This document shows positions 20,476-31,625 of a stretch of 64,000 nt of DNA, piece after piece; the stretch's first letter is position 1, and each line of letters opens with the position of its first letter. The stretch spans positions 37,131,663 to 37,195,662 of the forward strand of contig NC_134510.1 of assembly GCF_027942865.1 (NCBI RefSeq), in the 5' to 3' direction. The position numbers and the translations under genes were made by a program. The stretch comes from Odontesthes bonariensis (lineage: Eukaryota; Chordata; Actinopteri; Atheriniformes; Atherinopsidae). The notes beneath the pieces are model-generated. The model saw only the letters and a program-made list of their open reading frames with translations, made no database searches and was not told where the DNA came from.

Positions 20476-23400
20476 GTGAGTCTACAGCTCAGGGTTTGGT
20501 TCGCTCCTGTTGGTCAGGTAGACACAGTTTTAATCTGTAATCAGTCATACATCTTTGCTTGTATAAATAAATTAATATTTAAGACAATAATATTCTTAAA
20601 TGCTAAATTAATAAACCACATTGTAAATAGTGCCGCTGCGTCTGTTGGGAGATTTTTCTGGTTCCACTTAGCTTTGTTTGGGACTTCAAATTTGACATTA
20701 TTAGAGTGCATCTTGAATTTTTTTTGTATAAATGATAAAGTTCAGACAAAGTTACTATTTTTACCTTATAAAGCAAGATGGAATCTTTCTTTTTATATAT
20801 CCTGGAGCTGTTGGAGAGTTCCCTGTGCCTTTGGATACACCTGCGCACTTTTGGAGAGCTCTATTTCATTCGCGGTTCTCTTTTTGGCGTCGTTGGATTT
20901 TCCTTCAATAAAATATTTCCCTTCCCGTTTTATCGTTCGAGTCCTCAAGAAAAGGGTCTTTTTTACCCTTAAATCTCCACACCAAAGCGTCTGCAGCCTC
21001 CCAGAGATGCTCCAGGGCTTGGAAACGCACAGAAGGCGGCTGAAAGTGGCTGGAAGTTCAGCTGCGCACTCGCTGACAATTGCCCTTCAGTGTCTACTGT
21101 ATGACTATTGGATGGAGCAGAATAAGTTTAAATTGTAGGGGGTAAGATGGAGTATTTCTGAGGAGGGGGTTTTCCTATTTTAGTTTAATTAAATGCCATT
21201 TTATAATGCCATATTGGGTATTATGTATTTTTAAGGCCCAAATGACATTTTGTGGACTTGGGGGGCCAATTGGGCTCTTTAGAAATGGTTTTGTCCAATT
21301 TGGTCACCCCTACATATTCAACATACATGGAAGTGTCCTTTTTGCAGGGATTGCTGGGAAGAAGAAGAAGGCTGTCGAGGTTGGGACTTTGGAGAGGGAG
21401 TTATAGGCAGAGCTACTCTCAAAAGGTAAGAAATCCTCTCTTCTGCTGAGGCCAATGGTTCCCAATGTTGGCTGGGAGGCACATAGAGACTCTTTCCTCA
21501 GCATTTAGATAGAAAAATTGAGGTTTTCAGATGTATTTTAAGTGCCTTTACTTTGTTAAATTCTAGGGAGGGTCAGAGCTTATGGTGTGCACTAACAAGG
21601 AAATATGGAGCGGTGGCTAGGGGGAGCCATAGCTGGGCAGGAAGGCAGCTTTGCCGGCCTGTGCTGGAAGAAGAGGGGGATGTGCTGCTTGTTATAGCAC
21701 CCACAAACAATGAAGAACTCCGGATGCAACTTCATTGTTGTGTCTTAGTTTTCATTAACAGAGTTTATGTTTAAACAGTGTTAGCCTCTGGGGTGTACTT
21801 CCTGAGAAAAGTCTCCCAACACACACACACACACACACAGCAGCTGATCTGTGTGTAGGCAACATAAACAGTCAGGAAACATCAAGAAGCACCGAGAAAT
21901 GATTCAAATAAGGCTTAAAAGTGTCATCTGTGTACCTTTTTATTTAATTCAATTTAATTTGGATTAGCTTAGCATTGCTATGACCACTGAAAACATTCAA
22001 GATGGCTTCTCCCCTGCCTGGAAACAGGTGAGAGCAGCCTGGCACTTCCTGATCAGACAGACAGGGCCGCTTTAATACAGAGTTTTAAGGTTTCTGCACA
22101 GTTCTGACACACATTTTCATTCTCCTGTGAGATGCACAGTAATGCAGAGTCACTGAGACGCAGCTTCAGACTTTCTGAGGCCTGGGAGTGTTGTGCTGTC
22201 AGTCTGTAAAAGGCCATGCTGTCACAGAGTGCTGATTGGTTCACCCACAACACGCCTGAGCTGGAATTTACCCCATTATTTCCTGCTCCTTTCTATTTTT
22301 TTCATTATATTTTCATCTAATCCAATTACTGTACACTTTTAAATCTATTAGCATTTATTTATTACATTTTTAAAAGTACAACCAATCGTCAAGTTCACTC
22401 ATTTAAGAATATTTTAAAGCCTCAAGTTGATTTAAGGATGATTTAATTAGCAGAAAGGGTTAATTCACTAACGCGGATGTGAATTCAGCCGCCACAGGCT
22501 GTTAGATTGGGCCCAAATCACCCAATTTGTGACAAATACTCCTCATATTATTAGTATTACATAAGAATTCTAAAAATCTGTAGAAGTTATGTTTCAGTGG
22601 AACATTTTTTGGCATAAATTTGTGATTAACCCTTTAATTACCTGCATCGCCTCCTGAAATGTGTTTGTTTTATGCTGACGGATGAAGTTTCTCCTCCTGC
22701 TGATGATCCTCTGTGAAAACAATGACACACAATAAAGAAATAAAAGACAACAAATAGCATCTTTAGTTGATTTACTCGCTATCAAACAACATTTATCAAG
22801 CAAATTTGCCCTTTTATCATCTGAATAATTGTAAAAAGGCAAAAAAAAAGAGCAAAACATCAGAATTAATGGCTCTCAGCACCAAAGCTGAACAGATTTT
22901 AGTCAAATAATGTCTACATTTCACAAATGAGACGTTAGAAAACACATCAGATGTAGATTTAGTTTCATTCTGTAAGATTTTGTTGAAATAAGTGAAGTGT
23001 TTCCTCGTGTTTTAGTGGATTAAATTCAAGGAAATGCATCGTTTAAAGTTAGCCTGAAGCTAAAGGGTTAACTTGTGCTGGAGTGCGTCAGTCCACAGAT
23101 GTGGTGCTGAAATCTGATGGCGGATGTTACGGCGTCTGTGTCATTGTGGGTAAACTGCTGCCCCCTCTGGTGGTCACAGGGAGTTAAAAAAGCAAAGAAA
23201 GCAAAACAAAAAGCGGACATGGTGAGGTTTATTTGGGTGCGTGTTGGGCTCAGGGGGCTCAGGGGCCTCAGCTGTGTGGCCACCGGCTGTGTGGGTTCCC
23301 AGCGCCGTCACAGCGCCGGTGGCATGATCATCTGAGCGCCTGTACTCTGAGTGGTTTGTGTCTGGAGCTCCAGTGCACGCATGCCAAGCCCATAACTGAC

Positions 23401-23953
23401 AGCTGCAGGAGTGCAAGAAGATAAGATTTTAAACACACACACACTTTGTTTTCCATTTCTGTGGAGGAGCTGCAGCTCCTGGCTGAAGCCACTGTCCTGT
23501 TTTAAGCTAGAAAAACACCCGTTTTTAATCTTGTTTTAATGAAAACAAGTTTTGGATGTCAACAGAGCCTTTAGTGCTCCCTTTATTCAACTTAAAACAT
23601 TCACAGTTCTCTTCTAAATTAGCCTGAAGTTACTCTGCACTCTGAGGAGCAGCTCCTGTTGTCTTATAAACAGGTTTTTCAGCTCAGCCAGCTCAGCTGT
23701 GGCATGTTTGCTCCTCCACTGTCCCGTGGCTTTAAGCCTTCGTCCTTTAGCTCGCCGCCGCCGCTCAGGAGCTATCTGCTGGGTCCATAGAAACACACAG
23801 AGAGCAGCCTGGTGCTGAAAGGCTGAAGTGCTCAGTGCAGAAAGCTGTTAACTCCTTCACTGCTGCTAACTGCACCCACAGAAAGTCTGTTTACTTCCTG
23901 GTTCTCAGAGAAAAAGGAATAGAAATGTAAAAAAACTCTTTCTTTTCTTTCAG
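20476..23953. other. Probable first intron of rapunzel-like gene 1
   Basis: No coding exon supported. Holds a CA microsatellite at about 21820-21838 and a candidate CTCF site at 23159-23174. Otherwise nothing is recognised. Confidence 0.35.
23159..23174. promoter_or_regulatory. Candidate CTCF site
   Basis: TGCCCCCTCTGGTGGT is, on the reverse strand, a very good match to the CTCF core (CCACCAGAGGGGGC). It lies inside the probable first intron of rapunzel-like gene 1. Confidence 0.5.
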
Positions 23954-24001
23954 GGATCAGAGTCGGTCTCCATTCAGCCAGAGTTCCAGAGGAAATTTGA
24001 T
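23954..24001 (+). other. Candidate 5'UTR exon of rapunzel-like gene 1
   Basis: A 48-bp block between a strong acceptor (tcttttctttcag) and a strong donor (GAT then GTAAGTG). It has no ATG in frame with the coding exon, so it would be noncoding. Confidence 0.45.
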
Positions 24002-25020
24002 GTAAGTGATGTGTCAGCAGACTCTGAATGTTACTGTTGGATCCGTCCTGCTTGTCGTCCTTCAGCTGATTCATTGAACTAAAAACCAGAGTCAGCCGAA
24101 CTTTCTCCAGTCACTAATTTATGTCACATTTAGGGCTCGCTATCTATCATGAGGCATAATTTACTGCTACTTTCCTCTGCTTATTATGTCTCTGAACACA
24201 TCCAAATAGATTATTTTTCCAAGTCAAAAGGAACGTTTTAGGGCACAACTGGTTACTTAATCTTAGAGATTTAATGAGAAAATGTTAATAACATGTAATC
24301 AGTCAAATAAAGATGAGAAACTATATAGTGGAAATGATGCTAAAGTGTAATAAAAGTGAGGGGAATACGATCAGTTACCTTAACTCTTACATTTACCTGT
24401 TAAAGCAGGGGTTAGATATGAGGTGCGCGGTCAACTTTGACCCCCGTATGATGGTGACTGCGTCAGAGCGCCTCCAGAACAGGCCGTACGAGATGTTTCC
24501 AGCTGGTTCCCCCCAAACGTGATCTAAAGAAGGACAAGCAGGGAATATACAAAGGATCATGGGTACCAAAAAATTAATGTGGGGGGGTGTAAAGGTTGGT
24601 CATTGTTGCACAAACTGTTGTTTTACAGTTATACATAAATGTATATAAATGTCAGCCAGTCTGACCCGTCCACCTTTTGAAAGTGAGTTAGATGGTCTAA
24701 TCCTGTTAATCTCATTCAGTCGTACTCAGATTTTTAACCGACCGTGTCCCATTACACCACTAACAGTGTTATGGAGTCAATATTTGTTGTTTTTTTTCCT
24801 CTAAATTACAGTTGGATCCTTCTTTGTTGCCGTGAAGCTGCTATAGTGAACAATCAGCTCCCTCTAGTGGCCAGAATAAGCACAGCATGACTGAAACATG
24901 AACCAGCAAATATCACTTAAATGTCCTCAAAGAGTTGAATGAGGATGCTGCGGTGAAGATTATAGAGGCTTTTCTTTAGTTCCATCTGTGAAAAAAGCGA
25001 GGCGAGGCTTCTCATCTTAA
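24002..25020. other. Intron sequence, nothing recognised
   Basis: No coding signal. A CTCF-like string (ctccctctagtggcc) lies near 24858-24872. The stretch ends at the TTAA bordering the next FB1 element. Confidence 0.35.
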
Positions 25021-26107
25021 AGGGACAGTTCGCCTCTTTTGACATGAAGCTGTATGACATCCCATATCAGCAACATCATTTCTGAACATCTTCTTCCCCC
25101 TGCTGCGTCCTGTGAGCAGAGTTCCAGCCTCGTTTTGGTGTTGATGAAGGTAGTCCGGCTAGTTGGCTGGGGTTTAAAAAATAAAGCGTTTTGCTTCTCA
25201 AAACAATATGCGTTCAACAGAGTAATACATTTGCATCACAAAATGGTTCTCCAGGAAAAAGTCAGACCTCACAATCGCTTGGCGCTATTTTCTCTCCCTT
25301 CGTATCACTGCCTGCTGTGCAGACCGAGCAGCAAACACCGTAACAGGTAAAAAGTAGTCATCCAAATAATTACTTGTGTAAGAGTAAAAAAGTGCTTGGT
25401 GAAAAAACTACTCAAGTACTGAGTAACTGTTGAGTAACGTCTGATTTATTTGTTAACACAAGCATTCAATCAGACAGACAAAAATACTAAATAATCATCT
25501 TTAGGCAAATTAGAGTTCATCCAATTGATAAAATAAATTAAAATAATCCAGGTAAATTCAGCAGGCAGTGATATGAAGGGAGAGAAAGTAGCGCCAAGCG
25601 ATTGTGAGGTCTGACTTTTTCCTGGAGAACGATTTTGTGATGCAAATGTATTACTCTGTTGAACGCATATTGTTCTGAGAAGCAAAACGCTTTATTTTTT
25701 AAACCCCAGCCAACTAGCCGGACTACCTTCATCAACACCAAAACGAGGCTGGAACTCTGCTCACAGGACGCAGCAGGGGGTAAGAAGATGTTCATAAACA
25801 TAAATAAATATTTCTGACCTGGGCCTCTTCACATCTAGGCTAAAAACTTACTTATTTAGGATGGCTTTTAATACTCAGTAGTATGATGACACTTTTATCT
25901 TATTTTATCTTATTTGATTTTGTTACATTTTATTGCTTTTATTTGTATTTACTTCTTCTTCTCTTTATTTATTACCTGCTGTAAAGCACTTTGGTACACC
26001 GTAAGGATTGTCTGTAAATGGCTGCAGAAATAAAATACATTTACATTTACATAAACGATAGTATGGGATGTCATACAGCTTCATGTCAAAAGAGGCGGAC
26101 TATCCCT
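25021..26107. mobile_element. FB1 foldback element with two inserts
   Basis: Flanked by TTAA (25017-25020 and 26108-26111), with ends AGGGACAGTTCGCC and its inverted counterpart. The left arm runs to about 25350. The loop holds foreign DNA (about 25350-25455), a widespread fish repeat with 'aaaaactactcaagtactg'. The right arm from about 25559 is split by an L2 tail at 25799-26058. It ends 56 bp before the acceptor of the rapunzel-like coding exon. Confidence 0.88.
25799..26058 (+). repeat. L2-type LINE 3' end nested in FB1
   Basis: Encodes the last LINE residues (SRLKTYLFRMAF-like) followed by the tail with 'gtaaagcactttggtacacc'. An inverted match to 2285-2515. It interrupts the FB1 right arm after 'gatgttcataaa'. 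Confidence 0.65.
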
Positions 26108-26176
26108 TTAACTGAGCCCATAAACTGGTTTGTTTGACCTCTCTCTTCCCCTCTCTGTTACAGATCACTTCACAAC

Positions 26177-26860
26177 ATGATGGAAGAGGAGATCAACGAG
26201 GACCGAACCAAGCTGAAGCAGGGCCTGGTCAAAGTGCTGCAGTGCGTGGCCACCATCTCCTCCGCAGCAGCCGTGGTCAACCCCATCTTCGGCGTGGCCG
26301 GCTCCCTGATCCGGGTGGTGCTGCACCACGTGGACGACGAAGACATCCGCACCCTGAAGCGGGAGTTTGGCTCGGTGAACCGGGCGCTGGACGAGCTCTC
26401 CAAGCAGAACCGCAACATGCTGGTGCAGATCAAGAAGGAGACGCTGGATGGCCAGTACTGCTCCGTGGAGGAGAACCTGAAGAACCAGTTCAGGAAGTTC
26501 ATGGAGATGGTGGAGGCGCGGCCGGAGCACCGCCAGCGCAAGAAGGACGACTTCGAGGAGAGCTACGGCAATGACTTGGGCGACCAGAACCTGCACACGC
26601 TGTACGACGGCGTGGTGGGCAAGCGGAAGCTGTTCAGCCGCCCCATCCTGGAGGTGTACCTGAAGCACTCGCAGGGCGACCGCCACACCATGGAGCGCCT
26701 CTGCACGCGCCTCACCTACCTGTTCTGCATCGGCCTCATCGCTCTCATGGGCTACGCCGCCGTCATCGGGGACGACGAGGAGGGCCTGAGCGAAGAGTGG
26801 GCGGAGAAGATGGAGCAGGTGCAGGAGAAGATGCAGGAAGCCCTGCGCCGCTGCACCTGA
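26177..26860 (+). CDS. Protein rapunzel-like 1 (short form)
   Basis: 227 aa in a single coding exon; the acceptor is at 26163 after a pyrimidine tract, and the ATG follows 13 bases later. The sequence fits the teleost 'rapunzel' family (zebrafish rpz cluster). The zebrafish gene was found through a fin and skeletal overgrowth mutant, and its biochemistry is unknown. Visible features are a hydrophobic helix-forming segment at about residues 17-50, the family block CSVEENLKNQFRKFMEM near 95-111, a second hydrophobic segment LFCIGLIALMGYAAVIG (182-198), and an acidic C-terminal helix. It lacks the roughly 190-residue C-terminal domain of the two long paralogs in this window. GC at third positions is high. 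The exon lies between two FB1 foldback elements. It could be an orthologue of rpz itself, but that needs a tree. Confidence 0.85.
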   Translation: MMEEEINEDRTKLKQGLVKVLQCVATISSAAAVVNPIFGVAGSLIRVVLHHVDDEDIRTLKREFGSVNRALDELSKQNRNMLVQIKKETLDGQYCSVEENLKNQFRKFMEMVEARPEHRQRKKDDFEESYGNDLGDQNLHTLYDGVVGKRKLFSRPILEVYLKHSQGDRHTMERLCTRLTYLFCIGLIALMGYAAVIGDDEEGLSEEWAEKMEQVQEKMQEALRRCT

Positions 26861-27075
26861 ACACTTTCCTTCACCTTTACTCCAGCTCTCTGTCTGCCCG
26901 CCTCTCCTTTCACCACTTCAAAGTCGCCGTGACGACGACTCCTCGCTCCGCTTTCTTTTCCCAGCTCTCTGCGGACGGCGGCGCTCTTATTCTGTCGGTT
27001 TCACGTCACGATTCGCTCCTAAATTCAGGTTATGATGGATGTTTAAACTCTACATAATCCTTTCAAAGCACTTAA

Positions 27076-27712
27076 AGGGACAGTTCGCCTCTTTTGACAT
27101 GAAGCTGTATGACATCCCATATCAGCAGCATCATTTATGAACATGTTCTTACCCCCTGCTGCGTCCTGTGAGCAGAGTTCCAGCCTCGTTTTGGTGTTGA
27201 CGAAGGTAGTCCGGCTAGTTGGCTGGGGTTTAAAAAATAAAGCGTTTTGCTTCTCAGAACAATATGCGTTCAACAGAGTAATACATTTGCATCACAAAAT
27301 GGTTCAACAGGAAAAAGTCAGACCTCACAATCGCTTGGTGCTATTTTCTCTCCCTTCGTATCACTGCCTGCTGTGCAGACCGAGCAGCAAACACCGTAAC
27401 AGGCGCGGCAGGCGCAGCAGGCAGTGATATAAAGGGAGAGAAAATAGTGCCAAGCGATTGTGAGGTCTGACTTTTTCCTGGAGAACGATTTTGTGATGCA
27501 AATGTATTACTCTTTTGAACGCATATTGTTTTGAGAAGCAAAACGCTTTATTTTTTAAACCCCAGCCAACTAGCCGGACTACCTTCATCAACACCAAAAC
27601 GAGGCTGGAACTCTGCTCACAGGACGCAGCAGGGGGTAAGAAGATGTTCAGAAATGATGTTGCTGATATGGGATGTCATACAGCTTCATGTCAAAAGAGG
27701 CGAACTATCCCT
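27076..27712. mobile_element. FB1 foldback element, complete
   Basis: 637 bp between TTAA copies (27072-27075 and 27713-27716). The two arms of about 300 bp are near-perfect inverted copies around a short GC-rich loop ('gcgcggcaggcgcag' near 27404). It starts 215 bp after the stop codon of rapunzel-like gene 1, so it may fall in the 3'UTR. No ORF of its own. The AGGG start with a TTAA target resembles the Kolobok group, but piggyBac-type is not excluded. Confidence 0.9.
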
Positions 27713-27716
27713 TTAA

Positions 27717-29224
27717 AGCTGGAGTTAATGTCGGTTTTGTGAACAGAGGAAGTTTCTGACATGATTTCTGAGTGAGTTTAGTCCAGCTTTACTGTGGAAC
27801 TTTGCCATATTTTACCATCTTTATGCACTTTCTGAAAATATTTGCCATTTATTGCACCTTTCTCTCTAAATATTACACTACATAAGAACAGGCATGTTGG
27901 GTTGGGTAACTACAGATATATAAAACAGCTATGAAAACAGTTAAAAAGTATCCCAAAGTATGCAGAACTATGAATGTAACCATGATATAAACATGTACTC
28001 CATGCAATCATACTGACGTGTGCATATTAGACAATGCGCGCTGCATACAGTATATTCAGTTTCTGCACTAATATTTCAGATGCTGCTGAGCTGAATCCTT
28101 TATTTTCTTTATTTTCTACACTAAAATCTCATTTTTCGTCAGTTTAACATCACATGAAGTGTGGTGTTTGAGTTAAATAGTGGTGATAAAGACAGTTTTT
28201 CTCTCTGATTCTGTCACATTTTGCACGGCAGCTTTTTATTACTGTCGGATGCCTGAAATGATCTGTTGGATCTGTTGGTTTATTTCCTCTGAGGCTTTAA
28301 AAGTTTGTGGCGCTCCTCGTATGACCAACGGTGCCTGAATGTGCCAATAGTTTTCTAACATTATTCACTTCCACTACTACGATGCCGGCTGACTTATTAC
28401 GTTCGCCTGTACACTACAGCTCAGATGGAAACCTGAAAGTAAATGTTGTTGTGTTTGGTTTTAGTAAACTGGGTTTGATTCTCCGCTTCAGATCCCCGTT
28501 TTTACACTTCCCGCCCAAACCGCTCACCACCTCTCAGTATATGACGGTTTTAAACTGGTTTAAACTGGTTTGTGGTTCTGTGGCAGTGTGTCAGATCTCT
28601 TGTTACTACACTAAACTGTCAAAAATGCTCTTAATATGGGGGATATATAAGTATACATATATATATATGTGGACCTCTGAAGGCTTTTTGAAATGTCATG
28701 TGAATATTTTTTGCCTTTTTTGTTATGGATGTTTGATGCTTGGTTATATGCACCATACATCATAAATAAACAAGAATAATACTGAGTCTGAGTGGTGTTT
28801 TTTTTTACTGATCTTCATTCTTTCAAAACAATAATATACATTTAAAAGTAATAATAAGATACAGTTCTGTTCCCTTAAATTCAGTTTCAGGGAACAGAGA
28901 CAAACTACTGTCGACGGTTTAGAAATACGATGTTCGTCATTCACATATTACGTTAATGATGCTCATGTTACTTGTCCAAAATCTACATGTTTTCCACCTG
29001 TTTTGTTCCAAGTTCGTCTTTTTAAAAGCATAAAGCATCCGACCGGAAGCAAGGAACATGCTGGATTACAGGGACTACTTTCTCAGAGGAGGGATACAAG
29101 TGATCGTTACCCAGTGTCAAAGCAAAACGTGTAACAGCTACGTTGGTCCACGAGGGAAAACGTAGTATTGTTCCAATTCGGCCCCCAACATTGTGACGAT
29201 ACTACGTTTTATTTGGCCCATTCA
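27717..29224. other. Intergenic, no gene supported
   Basis: AT-rich unique-looking sequence with a short TA run near 28655. Only chance ORFs. Confidence 0.35.
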
Positions 29225-29228
29225 TTAA

Positions 29229-30148
29229 AGGGGAACTCCGGGGCATTTGAAGCGTGTTTCCATTGCTAGAGGTTGTCAAATAATGATAGTAGGACACAGA
29301 GAGGTGCAAATCTGCGCTCCCTGTGTGGAGATCGCTCTGTCCGCACAGCATGTCATGCGAGGCTAATACGTGGTGGCTAAGGGGCAACTGCTAACCCTTC
29401 CACGTAAAACAACAACTTGCACACTGCAGAAACGTCACACCACTTTATAAACCATCCGACAATAAAGTCACAAGCCTTACCATCAAAACCATATGCATGG
29501 TTCTCACATTACTGGCATGGGGACGTTACAAAACAACTTTATAAACAGCATGTAACTCACCGGCTGGTTGTAGGCTCGCGCATGTGAAAGCCCAAAAGAG
29601 TCGATGGAGAATAATCCCATATACAAAACAATTATATTCTCTAGAAAAACTGCGTTCAAGTATTTAAAACATTACAACAATATTACTGGACATGTATTGT
29701 TGTAATGTTTTAAATACTTGAACGCAGTTTTTCTAGAGAATATAATTGTTTTGTATATGGGATTATTCTCCATCGACTCTTCTGGGCTTTCACATGCGCG
29801 AGCCTACAACCAGCCGGTGAGTTACATGCTGTTTATAAAGTTGTTTTGTAACGTCCCCATGCCAGTAATGTGAGAACCATGCATATGGTTTTGATGGTAA
29901 GGCTTGTGACTTTATTGTCGGATGGGTTATAAAGTGGTGTGACGTTTCTGCAGTGTGCAAGTTGTTGTTTTACGTAGAACGGTTAGCGCTTGCCCCTTAG
30001 CCACCACGTATTAGCCTCGCATGACACGCTGTGCGGACAGAGCGATCTTCACACAGGGAGCGCAGATCTGGACCTCTCTGTGTCCTACTATCAGTATTTG
30101 ACAACCTCTAGCAATGGAAACACGCTTCAAATGCCCCGGAGTTCCCCT
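29229..30148. mobile_element. FB2 foldback element, 920-bp palindrome
   Basis: Flanked by TTAA (29225-29228 and 30149-30152). The left arm 29229-29682 and right arm 29695-30148 are both 454 bp and nearly identical when inverted, around a 12-base loop. The ends start AGGGGAACTCCGGGGC. No intact ORF. A half copy (loop plus right arm) lies at 39404-39873. Confidence 0.93.
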
Positions 30149-30491
30149 TTAAATAGCCTTGCAACCAGGTCACGTGACTATCAAGTTTCCCTCAGCGTAA
30201 AAAAGAAAATGGCCGACTGTCGGCCTATTTTCTGTGAAAAACACAACATTTTAAGAAATCATCTGCATTTGTATGCATTTTGATGGCATTTCTAGCGAGA
30301 ACTATGCATAATATTTTCATAATCTTCGTTCAGGGAATGTAGACGATCTTTCGTTTTATCAGTTTCGCCGAAGATTTTAGTATCTCCTAAAAAAAAACAA
30401 GAATAAAACGTTTTCTACTGTTGTTAAGGTGGTTGCTATGGACGCTGCAGTCTACGTCACAGACCTGCGCCGACATTCCCCGTACTTTCTG

Positions 30492-30495
<4 letters not shown>

Positions 30496-30548
<53 letters not shown>
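30496..30548. repeat. (AT)n microsatellite
   Basis: About 26 AT units, followed by a second AT-rich run to 30600. Confidence 0.97.
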
Positions 30549-30552
<4 letters not shown>

Positions 30553-30639
30553 TACATCATTAAAAAAAAATATATATATATATAAATATATATATTTTTT
30601 TAGCCATGTGCGTGGCGCTATTACACGTTTTGCTGTGAG

Positions 30640-31205
30640 ACTGGGTTGCCAACCGGCAGTACGAGTCAGGAGCAAGCAAAAGAAAGAAAAGGTCTGAAGA
30701 AGACGAGGCTGGTGCTTCACCTGAAGGTGGGTATGTTGTTGAAATAAAAAAGAAAAACACCTCAGCTGCCAGCCTGCTAATCATGAGACAGCAGAGAGGG
30801 TCATTTTCCAGAGATTAAATTTTCAAGCGGCCCTGATCATCATTTATTGAATGTCTTGTTAACTACATTCACTTCTGTTGAAAAAGGAGTGGTTAATTGA
30901 CCAGTTGGTGGTCATATGTTGGCTCAGGTTTATTGCCTATTTTCAAACTATGCTATAAATAGAAGTTTTGGGCTATTTTTATGGAGGGAAAACTCTCCCT
31001 GTTGCAGTTTCCTCTGCTGAGCAAAGCTTCTCGAAACTGAAGCTCATCGAAGGTGCAAGAACACTTGAGTGGCCTGAGTATCACAAGCATCAACTCAGAA
31101 GTGCCACAGCAGTCATATGATGACCTCATTGATGACTTTGCATCCAGAAATGCAGATGTGTGCATCTGTAAAAGGCTTGTTCCATCGTTGAAAGAGACTG
31201 TTCAT
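30640..31205 (+). mobile_element. hAT relic (ZMYM-type), internally deleted
   Basis: Near 30670-30730 it reads SGASKRKKRSEEDEAGASPEG, like the N-terminus of ZMYM-type hAT transposases. Near 31000-31120 it reads LPVAVSSAEQSFSKLKLIEG and then YHKHQLRSA, the hAT C-terminal dimerisation motif, followed by a shifted piece with DDLIDDFASRNA. The centre is missing and frames are broken. Confidence 0.65.
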
Positions 31206-31489
31206 TAGATTTGTTCCTACTAATAAAAGGTTTTAAACCTAAATGGCATTTTGTGATACATCACTTGGTGATCAAAGAAAGAGCTAAACTTTTCAAGAAA
31301 GTATGGGATAATAGTTTAAACCTAAAAAAAAAGGGGGTTTAATGTTTTTATTTAAATCTTGTGGGGATTTTCATCTGTAAAATCTGAGCAAATGGCACAG
31401 TAAAAAAGCACCTTAATCTAGAAAAACAGATGGAATTATATTCAGAAATAAACGCACTCTTCATTTCACTAATTACTTTGTACATATAT

Positions 31490-31625
31490 TTTTATTATTT
31501 TATATTTTATTATATTATTATTATATATGTTTTGTTTGTTTTATTGCACCAATCAGACCAGAGCAAATTCTTTGTAATGTGAAAATTACTTGGCAATAAA
31601 ATCTTTTCTGATTCTGATTCTTATT
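31490..31625 (+). repeat. LINE-like 3' tail
   Basis: Contains 'ttggcaataaaatctttt' followed by TTCTGATTC-type short repeats, the usual end of several fish L2-like LINEs. Confidence 0.45.

Noticed and set aside
20476-21138. 220-codon open frame on the + strand
   Set aside because: Rich in Phe, Leu and Ser from AT-rich DNA, with no recognisable motif and overlap with a probable intron. Treated as chance.
26134-26686. Long frames on both strands over rapunzel-like 1
   Set aside because: Alternative frames of a GC-rich exon; they lack any similarity to the two paralogs.
29130-29215. Short inverted repeat aaacgtagtat / atactacgttt
   Set aside because: Arms of about 11 bases with no TTAA or other border; too short to call an element or RNA.
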